In this document: positions 9,054 to 17,750 of the stretch, piece after piece
How the letters are laid out: every line of letters starts with the position of its first letter
Position numbering within the stretch: position 1 is the first letter of the stretch
From: GCA-003244245 sp963823755
GTDB taxonomy: Bacteria; Actinomycetota; Actinomycetes; Mycobacteriales; Pseudonocardiaceae
DNA length: 64,000 bases
NCBI GenBank assembly: GCA_963823755.1
Contig: CAWGMP010000028.1
Location: 186,001-250,000 of the forward strand
Reading direction: 5' to 3'
Position numbers and translations under genes: made by a program
Notes under the pieces: model-generated
The model's input: the letters and a program-made list of their open reading frames with translations, nothing else
Database searches by the model: none
What the model was told of the DNA's origin: nothing

Positions 9054-9432
9054 TCACTCGTCCTCGTCATTCAGCGCAGCCAGGTGCTCGGTGTAGCGGG
9101 CCTCCGCAAGCGGGATCGCCACCTCGTACCAGCCTCGCCAGTTTCTGGACTTGTCGCCGGCCACCAACAGAACCATCTGTCTGGCAGGATCGAAAATGAA
9201 CAAGATCCTGACCTCGGTCTCGCCTGTACTGGCAGGTCGCAGCTCCTTCAGGTGGTGCAGCTGGCTACCCTTGATCCGATCTACGAGCGGCCGTCCCTCG
9301 TCCGGACCGCGACCGGTCGATCACGTGCTGGATCGCCTGTCCGATGAGGGCCGCCGTCAGCAGGTCGGTCTTGCGGATCTCATGCAGCCACTCCCGCACC
9401 TCGGGATGGATCACCAACAGCCACCTGACCAT
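9054..9432 (-). pseudogene. higB-like: HigB/RelE-type toxin, frameshifted
   Basis: From ATG 9432: MVRWLLVIHPEVREWLHEIR, KTDLLTAALIGQAIQHVIDR, then a frame change near 9310 and continuation as GRPLVDRIKGSQLHHLKELR and ILFIFDPARQMVLLVAGDKS, ending YTEHLAALNDEDE. LKELR and the hydrophobic F.FDp.r..vlL..GDK strand are the RelE/HigB mRNA-interferase signature. Toxin precedes antitoxin, the HigBA order. The shift is again +1 (or minus 2), so both partners are inactivated as read. Confidence 0.7.
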
Positions 9433-9885
9433 CAGACTAATATAACGAATGCGTTATGTCGACGGCTGCCACGGCTCCCTTCGGGGAACTCGCCCACTAG
9501 GACACCGTGCGGGCCTACCTGTTTATCACCATCACATCGCGTCGGCCAGCAGGTCCCGCACCACTGTCACCACTGCCTCTGGCGTCCGCGCCATCAACGG
9601 TCGCAATCCCCCGCGTCCGGCGGCACGATGTCCGATCCGTCCAGGTTGATGATTCACAACCGCAACTCGCCTGCGCGATACCGCCGTAGCGCGAGGTGAA
9701 TCTCGTCGTAGCAGCAATGGCTATGCGGGGATCGCGGTGGCGTTGACGGAATGTATGTCGTGATCATCGCGTCGATGTCGACCTCGATGAAAAGATCTTC
9801 TGGTCCGCCGGGAGCGATGGAGTTGCAGGGGGACCGGTAGAGGACATCGACTGTGATGGTCCCGTTGTGCGCCAGGTAGTCGCAG
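9433..9885. other. decayed DNA with a C-terminal protein fragment
   Basis: No complete gene. On the minus strand about 9654-9885 reads YLAHNGTITVDVLYR, PGGPEDLFIEVDIDAMITTY and ends EIHLALRRYRAGELRL; it looks protein-like but I cannot assign it, and it begins exactly at a breakpoint with the HsdM fragment. Confidence 0.4.
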
Positions 9886-10020
9886 ATCTCGTCCTGGGGT
9901 CCAGCGCCATCATCTCGACCATCAGTTGGATGATGTGACGTGGAGTGCGGAACTGCCCGTTCTGCCCCGCGGTGGCGATCTTGCTGAGCATGTACTCGTA
10001 CAGGTCGCCCTTGGTGTCCC
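9886..10020 (-). pseudogene. hsdM (fragment): fragment of type I restriction methylase subunit HsdM
   Basis: Minus-strand reading DTKGDLYEYMLSKIATAGQN, GQFRTPRHIIQLMVEMM and, after a small frame slip, GPQDEICD. This is the segment just before the SAM motif (DPACGTAGFL) of N-6 DNA methylases of type I systems. It is cut at both ends: at 10021 by the radical SAM gene and at 9886 before the motif. A second fragment of the same region lies at 13.3 kb. Confidence 0.65.
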
Positions 10021-11338
10021 GTTCTCCCGTCTATCCGGAGGTCTATGACCTCGCCCGGTTCAAGGAGAAGCGCAAGGAGTTCCCGCCGTTCGGGGTGCTC
10101 TACCTCGCCTCCGTGGCCGAGCAGGCAGGCCACGACGTCACCATCTTCAAGGTCACCGACCAGGACTGGCGGCTGGAGCTCACCGGTTTCGAGGCGGTTG
10201 GGTTCAGCATCCCGTCCTCGGCCACATACGGGATCATCAAGAACGCCCGACTTGACAGCACCTACCGCGACGACCCGCTGATCATGGTCGGTGGGGTGCA
10301 CCCCAGCTTCTATCCCGAGCGCACCCTGACCGATATCCGCCCGCACGTGGTCAGTATCGGTGAGGGGGAAGACACCTTCCTCGAACTCCTCGCCGAAGCC
10401 CAGACTCGCCGGTTCGAGCGGGTCGACGGCGTGTGCTACTTCGGCGACCGCAGTCCGACCCGCACCCCGCCGCGTAAGCCGATGCGCGACATCGACATGC
10501 TGCCGCTGCCGGCGCGGCACCTGCTCGACTCGGGCGACCTGGTGATGGCCGACCGGCTGTCCAGTACGGACCTGCGGATGGCGCATGTGATGTTCAGCCG
10601 AGGCTGCCCATTCCCATGCCGATTCTGTGCCGCCGCGCAGACTCGCATTCAGTACCGCTCCGGCGCCAGCGCCCGCCTTGAGCTGGAACACATGACGGAG
10701 AACTACGGCATCGACGGATTCGCCATCGTGGACGACAACTTCATCGTCAACAAGAACAAGGTCCGCGACATCTGCCTGTCCATTCGCGACCTCGGTCTGC
10801 GCTGTCCCGGGTGGATACCATCGATCAGGCTCTGCTCGACGACATGGCCACTTCCGGGTGCATTGAGATCAAATTCGGCATGGAATCCGGCAGCGAGGTC
10901 CTGCTCAAGGCGATGCGCAAGAATACCAAACAGCACCAGATCCGGAACGCCGTGCAGATGGCTCGCCAGGCCGGGATCAAGGTCAAACTGTTCCTGATCC
11001 ACGGCTACCCCGGTGAGAACCTGAACACCACGCGGGAAACCATAAGGCTGCTCGACGAACTGGCCGGCGACATCGAACGGGTGTCGTTGTTCCGGTTCGT
11101 GCCGCTGCCCGGCACCTACGTCTACGATCACCCTGAGGAGTTCGACCTGCACGGCACCGACCGCGATCCCGGCTGGGACGGCGACTGGAGCCGCTACCAC
11201 ATCCATCACAACCACCTGCACTGGTGGGGCAGTGATCAAGACTTCTCGCTGGTCCAGCGAGGCTACGAGGAGTTGCGGGGCAGGGTGGACCGGCTGTGGC
11301 CGGAACGGTTCGCCGATCCGGTGGCCGTCGCCTCGTAG
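10021..11338 (+). pseudogene. B12-binding-domain radical SAM protein, 5' truncated and frameshifted
   Basis: The frame enters from the HsdM breakpoint with SRSPVYPEVYDLARFKEKRK, then PPFGVLYLASVAEQAGHDV (cobalamin-binding Rossmann domain), VGGVHPSFYPERTL, and the cluster motif SRGCPFPCRFCAAAQ (CxxxCxxC) of radical SAM enzymes. Near 10812 the frame changes (a 10-bp loss between two GCGCTG copies would explain it) and continues DTIDQALLDDMATSGCIEIK, FGMESGSEVLLKAMRKNTKQ to VAVAS at 11338. The first about 15-20 residues are missing. Such proteins catalyse methyl transfers or rearrangements in secondary metabolism. The two following genes are in the same direction and intact. Confidence 0.75.
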
Positions 11339-11390
11339 CGACGCGGGTAGCTTGCCCGCACCTGCACTCCACCGAGAGGAACCCGCGCTC

Positions 11391-12545
11391 GTGCCTGCGG
11401 CGGCCAGCGTTGTGCTGACGGTGGCCGCTGCCCAGGAACGCGCGTACCGCGCCGCCTACCACGGCCTGCACCCCAGCGTCGGGCCGGTGACGATCGAGGA
11501 GCTGGCCTCGGCTCATGCTGGGCTGCACGCCGCCCGGCTGCCGACCCCGTTCGTCACCCTGCGGGCCCGGCTGCCTGGATTCGCCGCAAAAGAGCTGCGC
11601 CAGGCCCTCGAACCCGGCGGGAGCTTGATCAAGCTGCGTACTTGCCGCCGTACCCTGCACATCTACCCGCTGGCCGAGGCCGCAGCGGCCCATAACGCGA
11701 CCCTGCGCCAGCGGCTGGCCGCCTGTGCGGCCAGCCGCTGGCGACTCGGTAAGGACCCGAAGATCCTGACCCGCCTGGCGCCACTCGTCCGCGAGGCGCT
11801 CGTTGGCGGGCCGTTGCCGCACCGCGAGTTGGAGCTACAGGTGCTGGCCGTTCCGCGACAGATCCGGGCACGCCGGGACGTGCTCGGCGAGCTGGTGCGG
11901 CTGGCGATCAAGTGGTTATGGGAGTCCGGTGAGCTGGTGTACCGCAATGCGGCTGGTTCCCTGCACCGCGAACGTCGCGAGTTCCACCTCACCCATCTCG
12001 CGCATCCCGCGCTCCAGCTCAACCACATCGACACCGATCAGGCGGTTCAACTTCTTCTCTGCCGCTACCTGGCGGCATTCGGCCCCGCCAGCATCGACGA
12101 CTTCCAATGGTGGTCCGGCCTGACCCGCGGCGAGACAACCCCGGCCCTGACTGCCCTGCGGCCAGAACTGACCGACGTCCGGCTCACCGGGCAACCGGAG
12201 CCGCTGCTGCTGCTCACCGAGCACGAACCACGCCTGCTCACCGCGGAGCGCCTGCCGGATAACCAGGTCGACCTGCTGGCCTACGAAGACCCGACGTTGA
12301 AGGGCTACTACACCACCCGACACCGCTACGTCGACGACCGGTACCGCAGCGTGCTGTTCAACACGATCGGTGAAGTCCGAGCCAGCATCGCCGTCGCTGG
12401 CCGCTGCATCGGCACCTGGCAGTTCGACCGCCGCACCCGCACGATCAACCATCACCTCTACGCCTCGGCCCCAAAAGCCGCTCGATCGGCCCTCACCGAG
12501 CGACTGGAACACATGACGGAGTTTCTGCGCTCCGAGCCCTGCTGA
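11391..12545 (+). CDS. winged-helix DNA-binding protein, HTH_42 (AlkX/YcaQ-like) superfamily
   Basis: 384 aa from GTG 11391 (GAGAGGA 11 nt upstream). HTH_42-type features: ARLPTPFVTLRARLPGF near the N-terminus, LIKLRTCRRTLHIYPLAEA (the usual RGTLHLV strand), tandem winged helices around 150-230, YLAAFGPASIDDFQWWSG (a conserved motif), and a C-terminal VGRWRF-like strand (VAGRCIGTWQFDRR). The family includes DNA glycosylases that unhook alkyl adducts and crosslinks, often self-resistance factors in antibiotic clusters. The QxQ catalytic pair of AlkZ is not visible, so glycosylase activity is doubtful. Lies 50 bp after the radical SAM relic. Confidence 0.7.
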   Translation: MPAAASVVLTVAAAQERAYRAAYHGLHPSVGPVTIEELASAHAGLHAARLPTPFVTLRARLPGFAAKELRQALEPGGSLIKLRTCRRTLHIYPLAEAAAAHNATLRQRLAACAASRWRLGKDPKILTRLAPLVREALVGGPLPHRELELQVLAVPRQIRARRDVLGELVRLAIKWLWESGELVYRNAAGSLHRERREFHLTHLAHPALQLNHIDTDQAVQLLLCRYLAAFGPASIDDFQWWSGLTRGETTPALTALRPELTDVRLTGQPEPLLLLTEHEPRLLTAERLPDNQVDLLAYEDPTLKGYYTTRHRYVDDRYRSVLFNTIGEVRASIAVAGRCIGTWQFDRRTRTINHHLYASAPKAARSALTERLEHMTEFLRSEPC

Positions 12546-12654
12546 CCCGCAATCGACTCACAACGGCACCGACCGTGCGGCGGGGCACGCCCTACCGCCC
12601 ACCGACCTCCCCGTAATCTCCGGGCGCGTGAGCGACGCCGCCGGGAGGAGCAGC

Positions 12655-13164
12655 GTGGGCCAGCCACCCCACCGGGTGATCGTGGACGTGCACCTGTTGC
12701 TCGTACACGACAACCGCGTCCTGCTCAGCCGGCGCCGAGGCGGATATGGCGACGGCATGTGGCATCTTCCCTCCGGCAAGACCGAGGCCGGTGAATCGGT
12801 CGAACAGGCCGTGATCCGAGAAGCTTACGAAGAGGTCGGCGTTCTTGTCGGCCCTGCCGAACTGCGCTGCGTCCATGCTGTGCACGTCCAGCACTCAGCC
12901 GAAGAGCCCCGCGTCGGGTTCTTCTTCGAGGCAACCCGATGGGGCGGCGAACCGTTCAATCGGGAACCGGACAAGTGCTCGGCGGTGCGCTGGTTCCCCT
13001 TCACCGGACTACCGGATGGGATGATCCCGTACCCCGCTGCCGGGATCTCCTCCTACTTGGCCGGAGTCCCCTTCAGCGTCTTCGGCTGGGGCCACGAGAC
13101 ACCACGACCGACCAGCCCGCCGGTTCAGCCATTGACACCCGCCCCTGACCCCCGGACTCAATGA
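12655..13164 (+). CDS. NUDIX hydrolase
   Basis: 169 aa. GTG 12655 is preferred over GTG 12628 because GGGAGGAG lies 7 nt before it and because the paralogue at 58938 begins at the same structural point (PRVIVDVNLLV versus HRVIVDVHLLLV). The NUDIX box GKTEAGESVEQAVIREAYEE followed by VGV is complete (Gx5Ex7REUxEExGU). Substrate is a nucleoside diphosphate derivative, unidentified. The C-terminus (PFSVFGWG) matches that of the paralogue (VLTLYGW). Last gene of the 10-13 kb block. Confidence 0.85.
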   Translation: MGQPPHRVIVDVHLLLVHDNRVLLSRRRGGYGDGMWHLPSGKTEAGESVEQAVIREAYEEVGVLVGPAELRCVHAVHVQHSAEEPRVGFFFEATRWGGEPFNREPDKCSAVRWFPFTGLPDGMIPYPAAGISSYLAGVPFSVFGWGHETPRPTSPPVQPLTPAPDPRTQ

Positions 13165-13675
13165 CATTAAGTTAAGCGATCCGACGTAGGTGTACGGTCG
13201 GTGGCCCATCATGTTTGGTTCCGGTATCGGTGATCCGTTTGACTCGGTAGGAGTTCAGTAGCGCCAAATCTTTTGGCGTACCATCTCTGGTGACTTGGAC
13301 TTCAGCACGCGTCCAGAGCGAACGAGGAAGCCCGCGGTGCCGCACGCCGGGTCGCAGATCTCGTCCTGGGGACCCGGCGCCATCATCTCGACCATCAGTT
13401 GGATGATGTGACGCAAGATCGGAGCACCACGCCCTGACGGTTGGCCTCCAAATCGTCTTGCGGCCTCTCGGTGCGGGTAACGACGGATTGTCAGTGGCGG
13501 GAGATACGGTGAGCGTGACCCGATAGGGGTTCGCGGTGTCGTACAAAGCGGTGGTCGCCGCGGCACTGAGCGGCGCAACGCTTCGGCAGCTGTCGTAGTG
13601 GCGGTCGTCTCGATCCACCGAGGCACCGCTGCTCGCGCCTGAGCTGCACAAGCCGAGATCACGTGTGGCGTAGTC
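13165..13675 (-). pseudogene. hsdM (fragment): shredded DNA containing a second HsdM fragment
   Basis: Only 13315-13413 is recognisable: RHIIQLMVEMMAPGPQDEIC and DPACGTAGFLVRS, the SAM-binding motif region of a type I methylase. Beyond it, a minus-strand frame ends DLALLNSYRVKRITDTGTKH, PPTVHLRRIA at about 13172; this looks like the C-terminus of another protein that I cannot name. The rest of the interval holds nothing I can support. Confidence 0.5.
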
Positions 13676-13903
13676 GTGTGGAAGATCTCCGCGGAGGTCG
13701 CGGTGGATCTGACCCGGCGCCCGGGCCGGCAGGTGATCGCGGGGACTCGAGTGCCCTACGACATGGTGGCGAGCCTGCTCGAAGACGGCGTCACCGCTGA
13801 GGAGGTGGCAGGGTTTTACCCGGCGGTCAGGGCGACAGCCGCTCGGGGAGCGCTTGCGTTCGCACGATACGTCGATGGCTACCGTGAGCTGGTCGGGGCT
13901 TGA
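13676..13903 (+). CDS. DUF433 antitoxin-like protein
   Basis: 75 aa, GTG start. The core RRPGRQVIAGTRVPYDMVAS and LLEDGVTAEEVAGFYPAV is the DUF433 signature (G.P.i.GTRv....v...L..G.s.eei...yP). DUF433 proteins act as antitoxins of PIN-like DUF5615 toxins, and the truncated DUF5615 gene begins 8 bp downstream. Likely the orphaned antitoxin of a dead pair. Confidence 0.75.
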   Translation: MWKISAEVAVDLTRRPGRQVIAGTRVPYDMVASLLEDGVTAEEVAGFYPAVRATAARGALAFARYVDGYRELVGA

Positions 13904-13910
13904 TCGTGCG

Positions 13911-14010
13911 ATGAAGCTTCTGCTCGATGAAGACGTTCCGGTTCAGCTCGTCGAGCTGCTTCGTCGGCTGCTCCGCAGGCATCAGGTGGATCACGTTCGC
14001 CGATCTGGGG
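13911..14010 (+). pseudogene. DUF5615 PIN-like toxin, N-terminal fragment
   Basis: ATG 13911 gives MKLLLDEDVPVQLVELLRRL and LRRHQVDHV, the first strand-helix unit of DUF5615 (mrxLLDEdvp). After about 30 residues the sequence becomes unrelated and runs into the 3' end of the convergent aspS. The catalytic remainder (about 90 residues) is missing. Confidence 0.6.
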
Positions 14011-14061
14011 GAATGAGACGATGCTCAGCGTCCTCGGACAGCGGCACCAGATGCACCAACT

Positions 14062-15870
14062 TCAGCGAGTCTGGCCGCCCTTGGACGGCGGCTTTCGCAC
14101 GCTCAGATGGAGTTCCTTGAGCCGATTCTCATCAACCTCGGTAGGCGCTCCCATGAGCAGGTCCTGAGCGTTCTGGTTGAGCGGGAAGGCGATCGTTTCA
14201 CGGATGTTGGGTTCGTCCGCGAGCAGCATGACGATGCGGTCAACACCGGGAGCGACGCCAGCGTGCGGCGGGGCTCCGTAGTGAAAGGCGCGCACCATAC
14301 CCCCGAACTCCTGGTCGACCCGTTCCTTGGGGTAGCCCGCGATTCGGAATGCTTCGTACATGACCTCGGGACTGTGGTTGCGGACCGCTCCCGACGAGAG
14401 CTCTACCCCGTTGCAAACGATGTCGTACTGCCAGGCGAGGATGTCCAACGGGTCCTGGGTCCGCAAGGCTTCGAGGCCGCCCTGCGGCATCGAGAAGGGG
14501 TTGTGGCTGAACTCGATCGCGCCGTAATCGTTCTTCTCGTACATCGGGAAGTCGACGATCCAGCAGAACCGGAACGCGCTGTCCTCGAAGAGGTCGGCGC
14601 GTTTGGCCGCTTCGACGCGGACCTCGCTCATGACCTTGGCGACCTCGGTTTCATCTCCGGCACCGAAGAACACAGCGGTCCCGGGTTCGCCCTTGACCTC
14701 AGTAATGAGTTGCTGGGCGACATTCTCGGTGAGGAACTTGGCGATCGGACCGATGAGCTGCCCGTTGTCGTCGATCCGCACCCAGGCGAGGCCCTGAGCG
14801 CCGCGCTCGACGGCGAATGCGCCCATTTGGTCGAAGAATGACCGCGGCTTGCCGCCGCAGCCGGGTACGGGCAGCGTCCGGACGTGTTTGCCCGCGAAGG
14901 CGCGGAACTCGCTGTCGCGGAAGAGATGTGAGACGTCGACGAGTTCGAGCTTGGCGCGTAGGTCGGGTTTGTCGGTGCCGTAGCGGGCCAATGCGTCACG
15001 ATAGGCGATGCGAGGGAAGGGTGAGGTGGTCTCCCGATCGGGTGCGAACTCGTTGAAGAGTTCGACGAAGACCTGCTCGATGACCTGGAAGACGTCTTCC
15101 TGTTCGGCGAAGCTCATCTCGACGTCAAGCTGATAGAACTCGCCAGGCGAGCGGTCAGCGCGGCTGTCCTCATCACGGAAACACGGCGCGATCTGGAAGT
15201 AGCGGTCGAAACCGGAGACCATCAGCAGCTGCTTGAACTGCTGGGGAGCCTGAGGCAAGGCGTAGAACTTACCGGCGTGCAGGCGCGAGGGAACAAGGAA
15301 ATCGCGGGCGCCCTCAGGGCTCGTCGCCGAGAGGATAGGGGTCTGCAGGTCGAGGAAGCCCCGTTCGGTCATCTTCTGCCGGATGCTGGCAATGACGGCC
15401 GAACGCAGCTGGATGTTGCGGTGCATCCGCTGGCGACGAAGGTCCAGGAAGCGGTAGGTGAGTCGGGTCTCCTCGTTCACCTTCTCTTCGGGGAAGACGC
15501 TGAACGGCAGCGGGTCACAGCTGCCGAGCACCTCGATCTCGCTGACCTGGACCTCGATCTCACCCGTGGGCAGCTCGGGGTTGACGTTCTCAGCCAGGCG
15601 GCGCAAGACGCGTCCGTCGGCGCGGAGCACCGTCTCCTTGGGCAGATTGCTCAGCGGCTCGTATGCTGGCGAGTCCGCTCGGACGACAAGCTGCACGATG
15701 CCGGAGTTGTCGCGTAGATCGACGAAGATGACGCCACCAAGATCTCGCCTGTTGTGCAGCCACCCCGACAGTCGCACATTGCTGTCGACGTCCGTGGTGC
15801 GCAGTTCGCCGCACATGTGAGACCGGTATCGATGCATCATCCATCCAGATTGTCGGCTTATGGTCACCAT
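14062..15870 (-). CDS. aspS: aspartyl-tRNA synthetase, alphaproteobacteria-like type
   Basis: 602 aa from ATG 15870; MMHRYRSHMCGELR at residue 11 is the more usual start (15840/15837). Class IIb synthetase: OB-fold anticodon domain (VRLSGWLHNRRDLGGVIFVD), motif 2 FRDEDSRADRSPGEFYQLDV, flipping loop SATSPEGARDFLVPSRLHAG, GAD insertion in the middle, and motif 3 GVAPGVDRIVMLL. It charges tRNA-Asp (or Asp/Asn). Several features (MhxYRSHxCGELR start, RSPGEFYQLDVEMSF) are those of alphaproteobacterial enzymes as I recall them, not the usual actinobacterial AspRS. No other housekeeping gene is nearby, so this is probably a transferred second copy. The gene is complete. Confidence 0.9.
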   Translation of the reverse strand: MVTISRQSGWMMHRYRSHMCGELRTTDVDSNVRLSGWLHNRRDLGGVIFVDLRDNSGIVQLVVRADSPAYEPLSNLPKETVLRADGRVLRRLAENVNPELPTGEIEVQVSEIEVLGSCDPLPFSVFPEEKVNEETRLTYRFLDLRRQRMHRNIQLRSAVIASIRQKMTERGFLDLQTPILSATSPEGARDFLVPSRLHAGKFYALPQAPQQFKQLLMVSGFDRYFQIAPCFRDEDSRADRSPGEFYQLDVEMSFAEQEDVFQVIEQVFVELFNEFAPDRETTSPFPRIAYRDALARYGTDKPDLRAKLELVDVSHLFRDSEFRAFAGKHVRTLPVPGCGGKPRSFFDQMGAFAVERGAQGLAWVRIDDNGQLIGPIAKFLTENVAQQLITEVKGEPGTAVFFGAGDETEVAKVMSEVRVEAAKRADLFEDSAFRFCWIVDFPMYEKNDYGAIEFSHNPFSMPQGGLEALRTQDPLDILAWQYDIVCNGVELSSGAVRNHSPEVMYEAFRIAGYPKERVDQEFGGMVRAFHYGAPPHAGVAPGVDRIVMLLADEPNIRETIAFPLNQNAQDLLMGAPTEVDENRLKELHLSVRKPPSKGGQTR

Positions 15871-16204
15871 CGACGATGGGCCATCCTCCTGACCAGGGGC
15901 GCTAGCAGCGTATCGCGACTGTCTTGATGGGCTCCTTGGCCATCGCGTGGCACGCGCCGCTGGTCCCGGTCATGGCGACGGGCCGACCGACGTCGATGGA
16001 ATCACAGGGCATACGGCGCACCCATCCCTGCACCGCGAGTGTTCTGGATCACACACTCGCCGAGAAAGTTAGCCCCACTAATCCCAGCGATGGACACTCT
16101 GGGTACATGGTCCGATCACTCATCTGCACCCATAGAGCCCTGCGCGCCCCTCGATAGATTAGATAGTTGCACACAGTGCCCGATTACGCCCCAGGAGGTA
16201 TCTC
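15871..16204. other. intergenic region upstream of aspS and the leader-like peptide
   Basis: 330 bp with no supported gene. It must hold the divergent promoters of aspS (minus) and the small peptide gene at 16205 (plus). I see no convincing operator or RNA structure. Confidence 0.4.
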
Positions 16205-16336
16205 GTGACTTCGTCCGTACCGCAGCTCGACGGGGCCGCCAAGCAGCGCGTCGAAGCGGTCCTGTCCCGCGCAGCCGAGGACATCGAGTTCCGTGAGTTG
16301 CTGCTCGCCGATCCAGAGGCCGCGCTCAAGGACTGA
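16205..16336 (+). CDS. 43-aa leader-like peptide resembling NHLP/Os1348-type RiPP leaders
   Basis: GTG 16205 with AGGAGGT 6 nt upstream. Reads VPQLDGAAKQRVEAVLSRAA, EDIEFRELLLADPEAALKD, then TGA. The pattern VIxRAxxDxEFRxLLLxDPxAAL is that of nitrile-hydratase-like leader peptides and related Os1348/Franean1_4349 families. One base later the family continuation LTDDEKTALSAMHRVALEEW is present in another frame, so a longer precursor was probably cut by a one-base indel at about 16334. It opens the lanthipeptide region but need not belong to it. Confidence 0.5.
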   Translation: MTSSVPQLDGAAKQRVEAVLSRAAEDIEFRELLLADPEAALKD

Positions 16337-16544
16337 CCTGACCGACGACGAGAAGACGGCGCTGAGCGCGATGCATCGCGTGGCGCTCGAGGAGTGGGGA
16401 CATCATCGCCCGTGCACCGCACGGCAACTCGGTCGTTGAAGTCCGCAAGGGGCAGGCGATCGCTTGGTTCCATCTGGTCGCACCACCGACAGGGCAGAAC
16501 TTAGAGCCGCTTCCACGTGATCACGGCGGCCAATCATGACGCCG

Positions 16545-16790
16545 CTCCAACGCTTTGTCACGGCGGACGCTTGCCGTATCTTCGCGCAGGACTTGCAGCG
16601 GCCGGGTACGCGGAGGCGCGTGGGAACCGCTGCTGGACCCCACCCGGACCACGCGCATGCACCCCGGCGAGGTGGACGGGTTGCACAGCGCGCTGGCCGA
16701 ACGCGGCGAGGGTGAACGCGCGTGCGTGCAACTCGTCGTGTCCCCGGCCCGCACTGCCCGCCGAAGGGGTGGTGACCGGGACCGGCCGCT
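16545..16790 (+). pseudogene. short relic, possibly of a conjugation ATPase
   Basis: Reads in pieces as WEPLLDPTRTTRMHPGEVDG and LHSALAERGEGERACVQLVV SPART. The E.daL..AL..L..GE.a.vQv... pattern recalls plasmid-transfer ATPases of actinomycetes, but the evidence is thin and the frame is not intact. Confidence 0.25.
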
Positions 16791-17641
16791 GTGGGCACAG
16801 AGCGCCGGGCGTGCCGGTTCGCCGAGGTGGCTACCGACCTGCCGGGGCTCATCCGGAACCTGCATACCACGCTGGCTACCGGCGCCGACCATGGCGAGTT
16901 GCTCGAGCTGGCCGTTTACCTGCATGTGCACGTCACCCTCGGGTGGCTGGGCGTGGCGGCCGCACCGACCGACCTGCGGCGCCGTGCGGCGTTCCTGTCC
17001 AGGCGCCTGGCCCAGGAGCACGGTGGGGTGACCATGCTCGGCATGGCTGGGTTCGCCGTGGCTAACAGGCTGCTGACCGGTGGGGCGTTCGCGCTGGGCG
17101 AGCCGCACTCGACTCGCTGACCCTGCCGCCGACTACAGTCGACACCGCTGGCCTGGTGTGCGCGCTCACGACGACCCACGCTCTGGCCGCCGTGCTGGAT
17201 GGCCGGCCGGATGATGCGACCGCGCCGATGGATACTGCCGCGGAGGTGGCCGAGCGGTTCGGGGCGACCGGAAACACCGACTCACTGGGGTTCGTGCACG
17301 TACCGGCTGACGTGGGGGTCTGCCGGATGTGGCTCGCGCTCGAAGCGAACGAGCCCGACCAGGCGGTCAGCATCGCCCGGAACGTGCACCCTGAGCGTCA
17401 CCCCTTCCAGGGAGCCAGGGCGATGTACTGGCTGCACTACGGCGGCGCACTCGCCCGACTGCGGGGCCGTCACGACGACGCGGTGCGGGCGCTGCGCACT
17501 GCGGAGGACATCCATCCCACCAAGGTGCAGCGTGACCCGTTCGTCCGCGACACCCTCGCCGTGCTGCTCAGGCACTCGCGGCGGGACGCGGTCGGCGAGG
17601 AGCTGCGGGGCATGGCCCGCCGCGCTGGCCTGCGGGCGTAG
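16791..17641 (+). pseudogene. TPR regulator of the FxLD cluster, N-terminally truncated
   Basis: Two frames: RACRFAEVATDLPGLIRNLH to the stop at 17118-17120, then, after a shift, TTVDTAGLVCALTTTHALAA to VQRDPFVRDTLAVLLRHSRR and the end MARRAGLRA at 17641. This is the ligand-sensing TPR part of XRE-TPR regulators typical of FxLD loci; the XRE HTH is missing here but survives in the copy at 4.0 kb. Two palindromes follow directly, then the methyltransferase. As read it cannot bind DNA. Confidence 0.65.
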
Positions 17642-17652
17642 CCGATCGGGGA

Positions 17653-17670
17653 TGTCTCTGTTGAGAGACA
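17653..17670. promoter_or_regulatory. palindrome TGTCTCT-GTTG-AGAGACA
   Basis: Perfect 7-bp arms, 4-nt centre, 11 bp after the regulator stop and about 270 bp before the methyltransferase start. Candidate operator for the XRE-TPR regulator or a transcriptional terminator stem; no T-run follows, which argues against a terminator. Confidence 0.6.
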
Positions 17671-17732
17671 CAGGCAGACCGTCGTGCGCTACTGCGGTCG
17701 CCTCGGCGCGGACCGTCACCCCTCTGGGGAGA

Positions 17733-17750
17733 TGTCGCTCCGAAGAGACA
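17733..17750. promoter_or_regulatory. palindrome TGTCGCT-CCGA-AGAGACA
   Basis: Second copy 80 bp (start to start) from the previous one, with one arm mismatch and the same 18-bp length. Paired sites on one promoter suit cooperative regulator binding. Confidence 0.5.

Noticed and set aside
9654..10691. Long minus-strand open frame (345 codons)
   Set aside because: Over most of its length it is antisense to the well-supported radical SAM gene; only the short parts at 9654-10020 have meaning.
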